DNA of 64,000 bases from Phenylobacterium sp. Root1290 (GCF_001425305.1 NZ_LMEE01000003.1:649634-713633); one strand, 5' to 3'. Counted from the stretch's first letter, positions 26,181 to 35,413 are shown. Notes: generated by a model from the letters alone, not told the origin. Numbers and translations: made by a program.

Positions 26181-27295
26181 CAGGCGGCGGCCTTCGGTCG
26201 GAGCGGGGTGACGGTGGGCGCGCGCTGCAGCGGCATGCGCACCATGGCGAGGAATCCGTGGGCCAGGGGCGTGGCCTGCAGCACGCCGCGTGAGCCGTAG
26301 AGCGCCTCCAGCCGTTGGCGGATGTTGTTGAGGCCGACGCCGGCGCCGGGACGAACCTCGCCGCCGTGGCCGCCGTCGCCGTCGTCCTGGACCAGCACGA
26401 CCAGATCCCCGTCGTCGCGGTTGGCTTCCAGGCGGATGGTCACGGTGTCGCTGGTCGGCGAGACGGCGTGCTTGATGGCGTTCTCGATGAGCGGCTGCAG
26501 CAGGAAGGACGGCACCAGGGCGGTGCGCAGTTCGTCGGGGCAGACGAACTCCACGGCCAGGCGCTCGCGAAAGCGCACGCTCTCGATTTCGAGATAGGCC
26601 TGCAGCGTGGCCATCTCGTCTTCGAGCGTGATCATGGCTTCGGGGTCGGCGACGAGGGTGACGCGCAGGAAGTCGGCCAGCCTGGACAGCATGCTCTCGG
26701 CCTCGTCGGAACGGCCGGTGATGACCGCCGCCGAGACGGCGTTGAGCGTATTGAACAGGAAGTGCGGGTTGAGCTGGTAGCGCAGGGCGGCCAGACGCGC
26801 GGCGCTGGCGGCGGCGTTGGCTTCGCTGGCCGCGGTGCGGGCGTCGGCAAGTTGGCGTTCGCGCTCGCGGACGGTCGAGTTGGCCTGAAGCGTGACGTAG
26901 AAGGCGCCGAGCATCGCCAAGATCCAGAGGAAAGCCACGAAGTTGGCCACGGCGCGCATCCAGGCGGTCAGTTGCGGCTGCGGATCTCCGCGCGCGCGGA
27001 TAAACTCCATGATCAGTACGTCAGCATAGGCCAGCAGCGCGGCGGCCACGACCACCGCCAAGCCGATGAGCCCGAACCGAGCGATGGCCGGTCGATAGCG
27101 CGTGTGGATTGCAGCGATGTAGAGCAGCAGCGACACCGCCACGCCCAGGCCGTTGATCAGCAACACGGTCACCAGGAGCGTCGAGCTCATCGGTCGCCCG
27201 ACGGTGATGCTGGTGGCGGTGAAGAGCACCCCGGACATCAGCCATACGCCGAGCGTCAGCCATAGCGCCTGGCGGGATTCAGCAGACTTGAACAT
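26180..27295 (-). CDS. LytS-type sensor histidine kinase
   Basis: A 371-residue membrane histidine kinase of the His_kinase (PF06580) family. Four membrane helices occupy residues 10-135 with no large periplasmic loop. A coiled-coil (ERERQLADARTAASEA) leads to the phosphoacceptor His178 in RYQLNPHFLFNTLNA. The ATPase part has LLQPLIENAIKHAV (N box) and VQDDGDGG and GVGLNNIRQRL glycine boxes. It pairs with the LytTR regulator directly downstream. The ATG at 27295 is used because the longer frame continues past the divergent cyclase gene. The signal is unknown. Confidence 0.93.
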   Translation of the reverse strand: MFKSAESRQALWLTLGVWLMSGVLFTATSITVGRPMSSTLLVTVLLINGLGVAVSLLLYIAAIHTRYRPAIARFGLIGLAVVVAAALLAYADVLIMEFIRARGDPQPQLTAWMRAVANFVAFLWILAMLGAFYVTLQANSTVRERERQLADARTAASEANAAASAARLAALRYQLNPHFLFNTLNAVSAAVITGRSDEAESMLSRLADFLRVTLVADPEAMITLEDEMATLQAYLEIESVRFRERLAVEFVCPDELRTALVPSFLLQPLIENAIKHAVSPTSDTVTIRLEANRDDGDLVVLVQDDGDGGHGGEVRPGAGVGLNNIRQRLEALYGSRGVLQATPLAHGFLAMVRMPLQRAPTVTPLRPKAAA

Positions 27296-27502
27296 CGCAG
27301 CCCTCGCGTTCAATCGCGGGACGTTAGCGCAAAGCCGCGCGTGCGGCGTCCCTTCTCGTCGACGACAGGGCCGAGTTGGTCGCAGCGTGGGCGTAAGTTG
27401 ATGAATTCGTGCGACCAATGGCGTTCCGGGCGTTGGGTCGCTAGCTGTTCTGCTATAGTCCGCGAACTGCGGGGGCGGGCCGATGGAGGCTTGGCCTGAC
27501 CT

Positions 27503-29260
27503 ATGGAGCGCCGGCTCACCGCGATCATGGTCGCCGACGTGGTCGGCTACAGCCGACTCATCGAGGCCGACGAAGAGGCGACGCTGGCGCGCTTCGCCGA
27601 CCATCTGCACGAGTTGGTCGAGCCGTCGATCGCCGGCTGTCGCGGACGGATCATCAAGACGGCGGGGGATGGACTGCTGGCGGCCTTCGCGAGCGTCGTC
27701 GACGCGCTGAACTGCGCCGTCCAGATCCAGCGCGGCATGGCGGCGCGCAATGACGGCCTGGCCGAGGACGATCAGATCCGGTTCCGGGTCGGGCTGAACG
27801 CCGCCGACGTGGTGATCGACGGCGACGACATCCTGGGGGACGGGGTCAACGTCGCCGCGCGTCTGGAGAGCCTGGCCGAGCCGGGCGGCATCTGGATCTC
27901 GGCGCGGGTGCAGGAGGACGCGAGCGGCCGCGTCGACGTCTCGTTCGACGACATCGGTGAGCAGAACCTGAAGAACCTGGCGCGGCCGGTACGGGCCTAC
28001 CGGGTGCTGCTGGACCCCGGCGCGGCCGACCTGGGACGACGGGCGGCGCTGGCCCTGCCGGACAAGCCGTCGATCGTAGTGCTGCCGTTCCAGAGCTTCG
28101 GGCCGGAGGCGGACAGCGACTATTTCGCAGATGCGGTGACCGACGACGTGGTGACGGCGCTGTCGCGCTGGCGCTGGTTCTTCGTGATCGATCGCAACAC
28201 CAGCTTCACCTACAAGGGCCGCAGCGTGGACGCCCGTCAGGTCGGGCGCGACCTTGGGGTCCGCTACGTGCTGGAAGGCAGCGTTCGCCGGGCGGGCGAG
28301 CGGGTGCGGGTCAATGTGCGGCTGATCGAGGCGGTCAGCGCCCAGCAGATCTGGGCCGACGGGCTGGATCGCAACATGGCCGACCTGTTCGCCCTGCAGG
28401 ACGAGATCACCGAGCACGTGGTGGCGGCCATTGAGCCGGCGATGCTGGACACCGAGGCCGCTCGCATCGCCCGCAAGAGCCTGGCCGATCTCAGCGCGCT
28501 GGACTGCTTCCAGCGGGGCATGTGGCACTTCAACCGGATGAGCGCGGGCGACTACCACCAGGCGCTGGCGCTGTTCAGGCAGGCGATCGCGCGCGATCCG
28601 GACCTGTCGCTCGGCCATATGGGCCTGGCGCGGATGCTGTACGGCGGAGCGATCTATGGCTGGTCGCGCGAGCCGGTCGCCGATCTGGAGGAAGCGCGCG
28701 CGGCGGCCCGCCGGGCGGTGGCGCTCGATCCGCGCGACGCCTACGGCTACTTCGCCGGGGCGGGGGCCTCGCTCTATCTAGGGCGGCACGAGGAGGCGCT
28801 GGAGCAGGCGCAGCGGGCCCTGGCGCTGAACCCGAATTTCGCTTTCGGTCACTTCCGGCTGGGGCAGGTGCTGATCTACTTCGGCAAGCCGGCCGAGGCG
28901 GTCGCCCCGATCGAACGCAGCCTGAGGCTCAGCCCTTACGACCCGCAGATCGCGCCGATGCTGCAGTTGCTGGCGCTGGCCCACTACCAGGCCCGCAACT
29001 ATGACGAGGCGGTCGGCCACGCCCAGAGCGCGGTGCGGCTGAACGACTCGCGCGCCGCCGCCATCCTTGCGGCCAGCCTGGCGCGGCTTGGCCGCTTCAA
29101 GGACGCCCGCGCCGCCTATCCGAACGCCTTGCGCGAGCGCGCACACGCCGAGGCGCCCCGGCTGGTCACCTACGCCAATCCCGAAGACGAGCGGCATCTG
29201 CGCGACGGCGTGCGCATGGCCTTCCTGAGCGAGGACGGGGAGGGCGAGCCGCTTTACTGA
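27503..29260 (+). CDS. class III adenylate/guanylate cyclase with TolB-like and TPR regions
   Basis: A 585-residue protein. Residues 1-175 are a class III nucleotide cyclase: metal aspartates Asp12 (VADVVGYSR) and Asp56 (IIKTAGDGLLAAF), and the GVNVAARLESLAEPGG segment with transition-state Asn and Arg. Residues 185-300 form a TolB-like/FlgO-like domain (SIVVLPFQSFGPEADSDYFADAVTDD). The rest is TPR repeats (ALEQAQRALALNPNFAFGH). No membrane segment. This three-part layout is common in Alphaproteobacteria; cAMP is the likely product but GTP use is not excluded. A Crp-family gene lies within 1.2 kb downstream. Confidence 0.93.
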   Translation: MERRLTAIMVADVVGYSRLIEADEEATLARFADHLHELVEPSIAGCRGRIIKTAGDGLLAAFASVVDALNCAVQIQRGMAARNDGLAEDDQIRFRVGLNAADVVIDGDDILGDGVNVAARLESLAEPGGIWISARVQEDASGRVDVSFDDIGEQNLKNLARPVRAYRVLLDPGAADLGRRAALALPDKPSIVVLPFQSFGPEADSDYFADAVTDDVVTALSRWRWFFVIDRNTSFTYKGRSVDARQVGRDLGVRYVLEGSVRRAGERVRVNVRLIEAVSAQQIWADGLDRNMADLFALQDEITEHVVAAIEPAMLDTEAARIARKSLADLSALDCFQRGMWHFNRMSAGDYHQALALFRQAIARDPDLSLGHMGLARMLYGGAIYGWSREPVADLEEARAAARRAVALDPRDAYGYFAGAGASLYLGRHEEALEQAQRALALNPNFAFGHFRLGQVLIYFGKPAEAVAPIERSLRLSPYDPQIAPMLQLLALAHYQARNYDEAVGHAQSAVRLNDSRAAAILAASLARLGRFKDARAAYPNALRERAHAEAPRLVTYANPEDERHLRDGVRMAFLSEDGEGEPLY

Positions 29261-29263
29261 GGG

Positions 29264-29650
29264 CTACTTGTGCAATGGATGCTTGTCGGCGGGATAGCGG
29301 CTCTTGATCAGCACCGTGACGCCGCCGCGGGTCTCGGCCGCGTCGGGGGCCTGCCAGATGTTGAGTTCGAAGTCGTAGCCGGGCGCCCAGGCGAAGGTGA
29401 CCGGGATCGGCGGCTGGGCGCTCAGGGCATAGTGAAGGATGCCGCGCAGGGTCTCGTGGAATGCGCCGGGCAGGGTGTCCAGGTAGGCGTCGAGCGCGCG
29501 GTGCAGCACCGTGCCGGGCGGCGTCAGCAGGTCGGCGTCGATCTTGCCGCCCGATGCGAACGCCGCGGCGTTCGAGGCGGCGAACTTCTCGATCTCGCCG
29601 GGGCAGAACGAGGCGTTGAGCTTGGACATCGCAGTTTGGAGCGCAGGCAT
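29264..29650 (-). CDS. hypothetical protein
   Basis: A 128-residue soluble protein that I do not recognise. It has a helical N-terminal half (SFCPGEIEKFAASNAAAFASGG, HRALDAYLDTLPGAFHETLRG) and a beta-like C-terminal half (PIPVTFAWAPGYDFELNIWQAP, GGVTVLIKSRYP). It is convergent with the cyclase gene, four bases from its stop. An internal ATG (29629) would drop seven residues. Composition is native. Confidence 0.65.
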   Translation of the reverse strand: MPALQTAMSKLNASFCPGEIEKFAASNAAAFASGGKIDADLLTPPGTVLHRALDAYLDTLPGAFHETLRGILHYALSAQPPIPVTFAWAPGYDFELNIWQAPDAAETRGGVTVLIKSRYPADKHPLHK

Positions 29651-29741
29651 CTGTCGTCCCTCTGTTGCTGGGATCTGCGCCGCGCGAGCGCCGCCGGCGC
29701 CAAGTCGCGCATACCATACCGGCTCTTCGACCCCGGCGGGA

Positions 29742-30434
29742 TCAGGTTCCCAACTGATGGCCGATCAGAGCCTCCAGCCGGTCGGGAACTATGAGGCGGA
29801 CCCCGGCGGGCGCCAGTTCGATCCAGCCTTCGTGGACCCACTCGTGCAACTTGCGGTTCACCTTCTCGCGCGAGAAGCCGAGCCGGCGGCCGATCTCGGT
29901 CTGGGTGAGCGGCACGAGGCCCGCCGCGCCGTGTTCGGCCAGCAGCAGGCGGGCGAGGCGGCCGCCGAGGTCCAGCGTCGAGCGGTCGCTGATGGCGATG
30001 TCGGCGGCGCGCAGGCGGGCGACCAGTTCGACGACGAGGGCGACCGCGGCCTGGGGTTCGGCCTCCAGCGCGCCGAGCATGGCCGAGCGGGAGATGCGCC
30101 AGAGCCGAGAGCGGCGGAGGGCGGCCACGTCGGCCGAGCGGGCCCCGCCGTCGAGGGCCGCCATCTCGCCGACCAGGGCGCCGGGACCAAGCGCGATCAG
30201 GCGAATGTCGCGGCCGTCACGGGTGGAGGTGCGCACCTCGACCTCGCCGTCGACAATGACATAGACGGCGTCACCAGGATCGCCGGCCTGGAACAGCACC
30301 TCGCCGGGCGCGAGAGCGATCCAGCCGCCCGAACTCGCCAGACGCTCGACCCCCGCCTGGGACAGGCACGCCAGCACAGGGCTCCTGGCGAGACTCGCCA
30401 GGACGGATCCTGCGCTGTCGGACCGATCGGACAC
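29742..30434 (-). CDS. Crp/Fnr-family transcription regulator
   Basis: A 230-residue regulator. The cyclic-nucleotide-binding fold (residues 15-130) has GEVLFQAGDPGDAVYVIVDGEVEV and GPGALVGEMAALDGGARSADV, where the GEMA-x6-RSA layout resembles the cAMP phosphate-binding cassette. A long helix (VALVVELVARLR) leads to the winged helix (about 165-225) with LTQTEIGRRLGFSREKVNRKLHEW. There are no Fnr-type N-terminal cysteines, so a nucleotide rather than an FeS signal is inferred. Confidence 0.92.
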   Translation of the reverse strand: MSDRSDSAGSVLASLARSPVLACLSQAGVERLASSGGWIALAPGEVLFQAGDPGDAVYVIVDGEVEVRTSTRDGRDIRLIALGPGALVGEMAALDGGARSADVAALRRSRLWRISRSAMLGALEAEPQAAVALVVELVARLRAADIAISDRSTLDLGGRLARLLLAEHGAAGLVPLTQTEIGRRLGFSREKVNRKLHEWVHEGWIELAPAGVRLIVPDRLEALIGHQLGT

Positions 30435-30497
30435 GGCGATAGCCTCCGCTCACGAGAGCGGAGGCTATCATAGCGGGCCGAACCGTGGGCTGTCGGT

Positions 30498-30818
30498 TCA
30501 GCGCCGCGCCAGCTGCGTCGCGCTCTGCGGCGCGTAGAGCGCAGTGACCAGGGGCGCATCGAGCTTGGTGACGGCCTTCTCGATCATCTCCTTGCGGCAC
30601 TTGCGGACGTCGTGGGCGTAGTCGAAGGAGTAGCCTTGGAGCGGGCCGCAGAAGTCGCGGGCCGCCAGGTTGATGCGCTTGAAAGCGGTGCGGGCGCCGG
30701 CGTCCGAACGGACGTTGAGATCACCGACTTTGACCCGCATGACGCCTTCTTCGGCTTGAGCGCCAGTCGCCATGGAAAGGGCGAGAACGGCGAGGGTCGG
30801 GAGAACCAAGCGATGCAT
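30498..30818 (-). CDS. UrcA-family protein
   Basis: A 106-residue secreted protein. It has a signal peptide (MHRLVLPTLAVLALSMATGAQA) and the UrcA body: VKVGDLNVRSDAGARTAFKRI then AARDFCGP and CRKEMIEKAV, with the two conserved cysteines that probably form a disulfide. The family is widespread in Caulobacterales and Sphingomonadales with no known function. A purine-rich CAGG sits before the ATG at 30818, which is chosen to give the signal peptide. Confidence 0.9.
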   Translation of the reverse strand: MHRLVLPTLAVLALSMATGAQAEEGVMRVKVGDLNVRSDAGARTAFKRINLAARDFCGPLQGYSFDYAHDVRKCRKEMIEKAVTKLDAPLVTALYAPQSATQLARR

Positions 30819-30928
30819 GACTGCCTCCAGGGGAGTGAAGGACCGCGGGATGCGGCCGTCTTGTGAGGCAGATTCGTAGGCCCGGATCGGGCGGACGGCT
30901 GTGACCTGGGTCACGCCGCCGAACATCG

Positions 30929-31294
30929 TTATGCGGTTTGGGCGGCCTTGGCCTCCAGCGCGGCGCGGTCGGGCATGAACCAAACCTCGCGACCTCGATT
31001 GCATTCGCCGATGAAGTCGCGCAGCGGCCCGCTGGCCGCCGCCGCCTGCGAGACATCGCCAAGGATGACCACGCGCAGGCGGTAGTTGACGAACTTCTGC
31101 AGCACCTCGCCGGCAAGCCCCGAAGACAGGCGCAGGAACTCGGGCGAGAGGCGCTGGACCGGGATCACCACCAACTGCGCGTCGATCGAGAACGCCTCGC
31201 CGATGATGTCGCTGGCGTCGCGGCTGGTGGCGAGCGGCGCGCCGTCCTGGGGCCAGAGCAAGGTGCGCAGGCCGGCGATTTCGGTGGTGTCCAT
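30929..31294 (-). CDS. DUF4180 domain-containing protein
   Basis: A 121-residue protein of the DUF4180 family. Landmarks are SRDASDIIGEAFSIDAQLVVIPVQRLSPEFL split over two strands, the central FVNYRLRVVILGDVS, and the end FIGECNRGREVWFMPD. The domain resembles STAS-like alpha/beta folds and has no established biochemical role. It has no signal peptide. It is followed by the UrcA gene on the same strand with a 110 bp gap, so it may have its own transcript. Confidence 0.85.
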   Translation of the reverse strand: MDTTEIAGLRTLLWPQDGAPLATSRDASDIIGEAFSIDAQLVVIPVQRLSPEFLRLSSGLAGEVLQKFVNYRLRVVILGDVSQAAAASGPLRDFIGECNRGREVWFMPDRAALEAKAAQTA

Positions 31295-31435
31295 ACCCGC
31301 TAAAGTGGCGACGGCTCAGCGGGTGTCAATCGCGTGGCGCACTTGTGAGCTGAAGTCACGAACGGTCGGCCAACTAGTCGTTTGCGGCGCGGCCCGCAGC
31401 TTCGCATGCTGGCGACGCAGATCGAGGGCTGACCG

Positions 31436-31657
31436 ATGCTGGCCGAACGAATGTCGATGGCGGCGGATGTGGAACGCGGGGTCGCCCGCTGGTTCCTGGA
31501 CCGGGCGATCTACGAACTGCACAGGCTTTGGGCCTGTTACTGGTGGCTGCTCAGGGCGCATGTGGCGGCCAGGCATTTCATTCCGCGGGCAAGCCTGGAA
31601 GCGCCGCCGGCAGAGTGGATGAAGGTGATGCAGGCACCCTGCGAGACGGATCAGTAA
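31436..31657 (+). CDS. small hypothetical protein
   Basis: A possible 73-residue protein with a GAGGG ribosome site upstream of the ATG. It is helical and aromatic-rich in the middle (AIYELHRLWACYWWLLRAH). No family is recognised. It lies 62 bp upstream of a LysR gene on the same strand. The short length and absence of an identifiable domain make it uncertain. Confidence 0.4.
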   Translation: MLAERMSMAADVERGVARWFLDRAIYELHRLWACYWWLLRAHVAARHFIPRASLEAPPAEWMKVMQAPCETDQ

Positions 31658-31719
31658 AGCCTGCTGTCGCGGGCTCGGGCGTAGCGTATAACCACGATAT
31701 GTCTGTGATCTGAGGTCAC

Positions 31720-32619
31720 ATGCCTAAGCGAAACCTGCCGCCGCTCACCGCCCTGCGCGCCTTCGAGGCGTTTGCGAGATTGGGGCGGATGAACCTGGCC
31801 GCCGACGAGCTCTGCGTCACCCACGGCGCCATCAGCCGGCAGGTCCGTAGTCTGGAGCGGCTGTGCGGGGTGCGGCTGACGCAGGGGCCGCGCAACAGCC
31901 TGAGGCTGACCGAGTCGGGGCTGGACCTGGCCGAGAGCCTGGCCTCGGCGTTCGAGGGGATTGAGCGCACCTTCACGAGCCTGAAGTCGGCGGCGGACCG
32001 GGAGTTGCATGTCTCCTGCGTCGGCACCCTGGCCATGCGATGGCTGATCCCGCGGCTTCCGGCCTTTCACGCGCGCCATCCGGGACTGAACATCCGAGTC
32101 ACCGAGGCCTATGGCCCGGTCGATTTCGGCCGCGATCCGTTCGACGCGGCGATCCGGCTTGCGGAGAGTGTCGTCGGCGAGGGGCTGGAGGCGACGCCGT
32201 TCCTCGACAATTTTCATGGTCCGGTGATGTCGCCGCGGCTGGCGGAGCTGGGCCTGGCGGCCGCGCCGCGGCTGCACACCCGGCCACACCGACAGGCATG
32301 GCGCGAGTGGGCCGAGCATTCCGGCGTGACGATCGACGCCGGCGTCGAGCACCGCGAATACGAGCATCTGTTCTACATGCTGGAGGCGGCCGTCGCGGGC
32401 TTGGGCGCCGGGGTGTCTCCCTGGATCTATGTGGCGGGCGATGTTGCGTCGGGCCGGCTAGCGGCGCCCTATGGTTTTGTGCCGACCCCGGCGCGGTTCC
32501 ACTTCGTGACGCCGAAGTCGGCCGCGAGGCCGGTCACCGCGGCGTTCCGCGACTGGCTGCTGGAGGAGGCCGCGTCCGCGCCGCTACCGTTGGTCGGGGC
32601 CGTTGCAGCTGAGCTGTAG
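31720..32619 (+). CDS. LysR-family transcription regulator (GcvA-like)
   Basis: A 299-residue LysR regulator. The N-terminal winged helix reads LPPLTALRAFEAFARLGRMNLAADELCVTHGAISRQVRSLE across residues 5-48 (given here only as landmarks LTALRAFEAF and THGAISRQVRSLE). The effector-binding domain (about 90-290) follows the GcvA/AmpR branch (RWLIPRLPAFHARHPGLNI). No divergently transcribed partner enzyme is adjacent, so the regulon cannot be inferred. The downstream DUF1993 gene is on the same strand 46 bp away. Confidence 0.9.
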   Translation: MPKRNLPPLTALRAFEAFARLGRMNLAADELCVTHGAISRQVRSLERLCGVRLTQGPRNSLRLTESGLDLAESLASAFEGIERTFTSLKSAADRELHVSCVGTLAMRWLIPRLPAFHARHPGLNIRVTEAYGPVDFGRDPFDAAIRLAESVVGEGLEATPFLDNFHGPVMSPRLAELGLAAAPRLHTRPHRQAWREWAEHSGVTIDAGVEHREYEHLFYMLEAAVAGLGAGVSPWIYVAGDVASGRLAAPYGFVPTPARFHFVTPKSAARPVTAAFRDWLLEEAASAPLPLVGAVAAEL

Positions 32620-32665
32620 GCCGACCATATTCGGCCCTGGTTTTCTGCTGTCGCTGGAGCGCGCC

Positions 32666-33181
32666 ATGTCCCTGTCCATGTATCAAGCCTCGATCCCGGT
32701 CTTCGTGCGGGGGCTGAATGCGCTTCGCGGCCTGCTGGAGAAGGGCGCGGCGCACGCGGCCGCCAACGGGACTGATCCGAACGCTCTGGTCAGCGCGCAG
32801 CTGGCGCCCGACATGCTGCCCCTGGCCGGTCAGGTCCAGCGGGCCAGCGACACCTCGAAGCTGTCCGGCCAGCGGCTGAGCGGCGTCCAGGCGCCGTCGA
32901 TGCCCGACACCGAGACGACCTTGGACCAGCTGATCGGCCGAGTGAACGACACCATCGCCTATCTGGAGACCATCGACGCCAAGTCGCTGGACGGCGCCGA
33001 GAGCCGGACGATCGAGCTGAACTTCGGCCCTGGAAACAAGCATGTGTTCCGCGGCGACGACTACCTGCTCGGCTTCGCCCTGCCGAACTTCTACTTCCAC
33101 GTGGCGATCGCGCACGGGATCCTGCGCAGCCAAGGCGTGGGCGTCGGCAAGCTGGACTACATCGGCGCGCCGCCGCGCTGA
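32666..33181 (+). CDS. DUF1993 domain-containing protein
   Basis: A 171-residue protein of the DUF1993 family, a DinB-like four-helix bundle. Landmarks are MYQASIPVFVRGLNALRGLLEKG, LAPDMLPLAGQVQRASDTSK, and NFYFHVAIAHGILRSQGV with histidines that could bind metal in the DinB manner. The ATG at 32666 is chosen because the family starts at MSLSMYQASIP. Its 3' end overlaps the convergent ribokinase gene by 25 bp. Confidence 0.88.
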   Translation: MSLSMYQASIPVFVRGLNALRGLLEKGAAHAAANGTDPNALVSAQLAPDMLPLAGQVQRASDTSKLSGQRLSGVQAPSMPDTETTLDQLIGRVNDTIAYLETIDAKSLDGAESRTIELNFGPGNKHVFRGDDYLLGFALPNFYFHVAIAHGILRSQGVGVGKLDYIGAPPR

Positions 33182-34020
33182 AGCCTGGCCTCGACCTCGG
33201 CGCGGCTCGGCAGCGAGGGTTGGGCGCCGGGGCGGGTCGCGGCCAGCGCGCCCGCGGCGCAGGCGAAGACTAGGGCGGCCTCATGTGACTGGCCTTCCAG
33301 CAAGGCCAGGGTGAGGGCCGCGACAAATGCGTCTCCGGCGCCGGTGGCGTCCACGGCCTCGACCAGCGGAGGGACGGCGGTTGCGAGCTGGCGTCCGCCT
33401 TGGAACAGTCCGGCCCCCTTGGCGCCCCAGGTGACGGCGACCAGGCCGGGGATGCTGTGCAGCGCCTGGCCGTAGAAGGCCGCCTCGGTCTCGTTGACCA
33501 CGACAAGGTCGGCGCGGGCCAAGGTCTGCGGCGGCAGCGGGGCCGCGGGCGCCAGGTTGAGGCAGACGAAGCCGCGCGCCTGGGCGACCGCGGCGGCGAC
33601 GGTCCGTACGGGCAGCTCAAGCTGGCAGATCAGGGCCTCGCTGGTCGGGGCGCCCAGCTGGTCAGGGGTGAAGGCGGCGTTGGCCCCGGGCGCGACGATG
33701 ATCTGGTTTTCGCCGTCGGCGGCCACGGCGATCAGGGCGACGCCGGTGGCGGCGAGCGCGTCCGCCGCGCACCGATCGAGATCGACGCCCTCGGCCGCCA
33801 GCAGGGCCAGGGCCTCTTCCGCCATGCTGTCGGCGCCGACCCGGCCGACCAGGGTCACGTCTGCGCCGAGCCGCCGGGCGGCCAGGGCCTGGTTCGCGCC
33901 CTTGCCGCCGGGATGGCGGGCCAGAGTCGCGCCGGTCACCGTCTCGCCAGGCGCGGGCAGGTTCGCGGCGGTGGCCACGAAGTCCAGGTTGACCGAGCCT
34001 ATGACGGTGATCGAGGTCAT
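33157..34020 (-). CDS. rbsK: ribokinase
   Basis: A 287-residue PfkB-family sugar kinase. The N-terminal signature ITVIGSVNLDFVATAANLP and GGKGANQALAARRLG and the C-terminal catalytic motif VDATGAGDAFVAALTLALL (Asp base) are intact. Ribose phosphorylation is the likely activity: the upstream coupled gene is a nucleoside hydrolase that would release ribose, and the ATG overlaps that gene's TGA (ATGA, 34017-34020). The two form a nucleoside salvage unit. Confidence 0.92.
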   Translation of the reverse strand: MTSITVIGSVNLDFVATAANLPAPGETVTGATLARHPGGKGANQALAARRLGADVTLVGRVGADSMAEEALALLAAEGVDLDRCAADALAATGVALIAVAADGENQIIVAPGANAAFTPDQLGAPTSEALICQLELPVRTVAAAVAQARGFVCLNLAPAAPLPPQTLARADLVVVNETEAAFYGQALHSIPGLVAVTWGAKGAGLFQGGRQLATAVPPLVEAVDATGAGDAFVAALTLALLEGQSHEAALVFACAAGALAATRPGAQPSLPSRAEVEARLQRGGAPM

Positions 34021-34952
34021 CGGGCGAGCAGTTCGTTCAGCAGAGCGAAGACGCCGTCGGCGTCCGCATGCGTGGCCCAGAAGATCCGCGCCGCAGCCGG
34101 ATCCTGCAAGCCGAACTCGACGGCGGTGTGTCCCACTGTCAGCCGTGACGAGGTCTCTACCTTCAGCTGGCAGGGACGCAGGGTGAAGAGTTCAGGCGCG
34201 AGGATGTAGGCGATCACACAGGGGTCGTGGATCGGTGCGCCGGCCCCGCCGACGATGTCGCGCTCCAGGGCGCTGGAGAAGGCCAACAGGTTGGCGCTGG
34301 CCTGGGCGGCGGGCGTGTCGATGGCGGCGATGGCGGCGATGCGGGCCGGGTCGGAGCGGACCTGGTGAGTGACATCCAGGCCCATGACCACGCACCGCGC
34401 GCCCGAAGAGAACACCACCTCGGCGGCGTGGGGATCGGCCCAGATGTTGTATTCGGCCGAGGCGGTGACGTTGCCGCCCTCGCGCCGGGCGCCGCCCATG
34501 ACCACGATTAGGCCCAGGCGCTCGATGATGTCCGGCTCCAGCCGCATGGCCAGGGCCAGGTTGGTGCAGGGGCCGGTCACGGCGAGGGTCACTTCGCCGG
34601 GCCCATGGCGCATGACGAGGTCGACTATGACGTTGGCCGCGTGCCCCTCCTCGACGCCCTTGGTCGGCGCGAACAGCGGCAAGGCGCCCAGCCCGCTCTC
34701 GCCATGGAAGTCGCCGGCGTCGAGCGGCGGGCGGATCAGCGGGACCTTGGCCCCGGCATGGATCGGCACGTCCTCGCGTCCCGCGATCTGGCGGATGATG
34801 GCGGCGTTGCGGGCTGTCAGATCGGCGGCGACGTTGCCGCCGACGGTGGTGATGGCGAGGATCTCCAGGTCTTGCGGCGCGGCGAAGGCCATGAAGAGGG
34901 CGACGGCGTCGTCGACGCCCGGGTCGCAGTCGAAAATCAGCTTGGTCACCAC
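34017..34952 (-). CDS. inosine/uridine-preferring nucleoside hydrolase
   Basis: A 311-residue nucleoside hydrolase that cleaves ribonucleosides to base plus ribose. The calcium-binding N-terminal DCDPGVDDAVAL motif is intact, with LAITTVGGNV, GPCTNLALAM, VMGGARREGGNVTASAEYNIWADP, and HDPCVIAYIL (catalytic histidine region). Two adjacent GTG codons could start it; I use 34952 since AGGAG lies six bases upstream. It is coupled to ribokinase downstream. The MFS gene further upstream on the same strand could bring in nucleosides, but this is speculative. Confidence 0.92.
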   Translation of the reverse strand: MVTKLIFDCDPGVDDAVALFMAFAAPQDLEILAITTVGGNVAADLTARNAAIIRQIAGREDVPIHAGAKVPLIRPPLDAGDFHGESGLGALPLFAPTKGVEEGHAANVIVDLVMRHGPGEVTLAVTGPCTNLALAMRLEPDIIERLGLIVVMGGARREGGNVTASAEYNIWADPHAAEVVFSSGARCVVMGLDVTHQVRSDPARIAAIAAIDTPAAQASANLLAFSSALERDIVGGAGAPIHDPCVIAYILAPELFTLRPCQLKVETSSRLTVGHTAVEFGLQDPAAARIFWATHADADGVFALLNELLAR

Positions 34953-35091
34953 GGCATTCTCCTGAGGAACGCGCAGCTCGGCAAGCGCGCATGAAACCGC
35001 TGGCCCGCCGCTTCTGTCATGCTCGCGGCGCCGTTGGCGTCGAAGGTCGGCCGTGGCAAAGGCCAGCGCAGGCAGGCAAGCGAGGACAGCG

Positions 35092-35358
35092 ATGACTGAA
35101 GACGGTGGAAAGACGGGAAGGCGGCTGGCGCCCGAGTTGATCGGGCGGGCGGTTGCGCTGGCCATGGTGGCCGGGGCGATCTTCCTGGCGCCGCCGGCGA
35201 AGTTCTGGCTGGCCGGCGCGGGCTGCGCGCTGGCGGCGGCGGTGTTCCTGATCCAGGCGGCGACGGGGCGGCCGGTGCGGCGAGCCCGGTGGCTGAACCT
35301 GGTTTTCGGGGTGATCTTCGCGGTGACCTCGTTCTGGCTGGTGTTCCTGCCGCACTGA
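35092..35358 (+). CDS. small membrane protein
   Basis: An 88-residue protein with three hydrophobic segments (AVALAMVAGAIFLA, FWLAGAGCALAAAVFLI, LVFGVIFAVTSFWLVFL) and a short charged N-terminus. No family is recognised. GAGG precedes the ATG; an earlier in-frame start at 35053 is possible. It is convergent with the MFS gene, separated by a hairpin. Confidence 0.6.
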   Translation: MTEDGGKTGRRLAPELIGRAVALAMVAGAIFLAPPAKFWLAGAGCALAAAVFLIQAATGRPVRRARWLNLVFGVIFAVTSFWLVFLPH

Positions 35359-35383
35359 GGCGGCATACCAGCGGAGCGAGGGT

Positions 35384-35407
35384 GCGGGGACGCCGAAGCG
35401 TCCCCGC
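35384..35407. terminator. bidirectional hairpin
   Basis: A perfect ten-base stem (GCGGGGACGC with GCGTCCCCGC) and CGAA loop between the convergent small membrane protein and MFS genes. It lies seven bases from the MFS stop. Confidence 0.65.
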
Positions 35408-35413
35408 TTAGTC

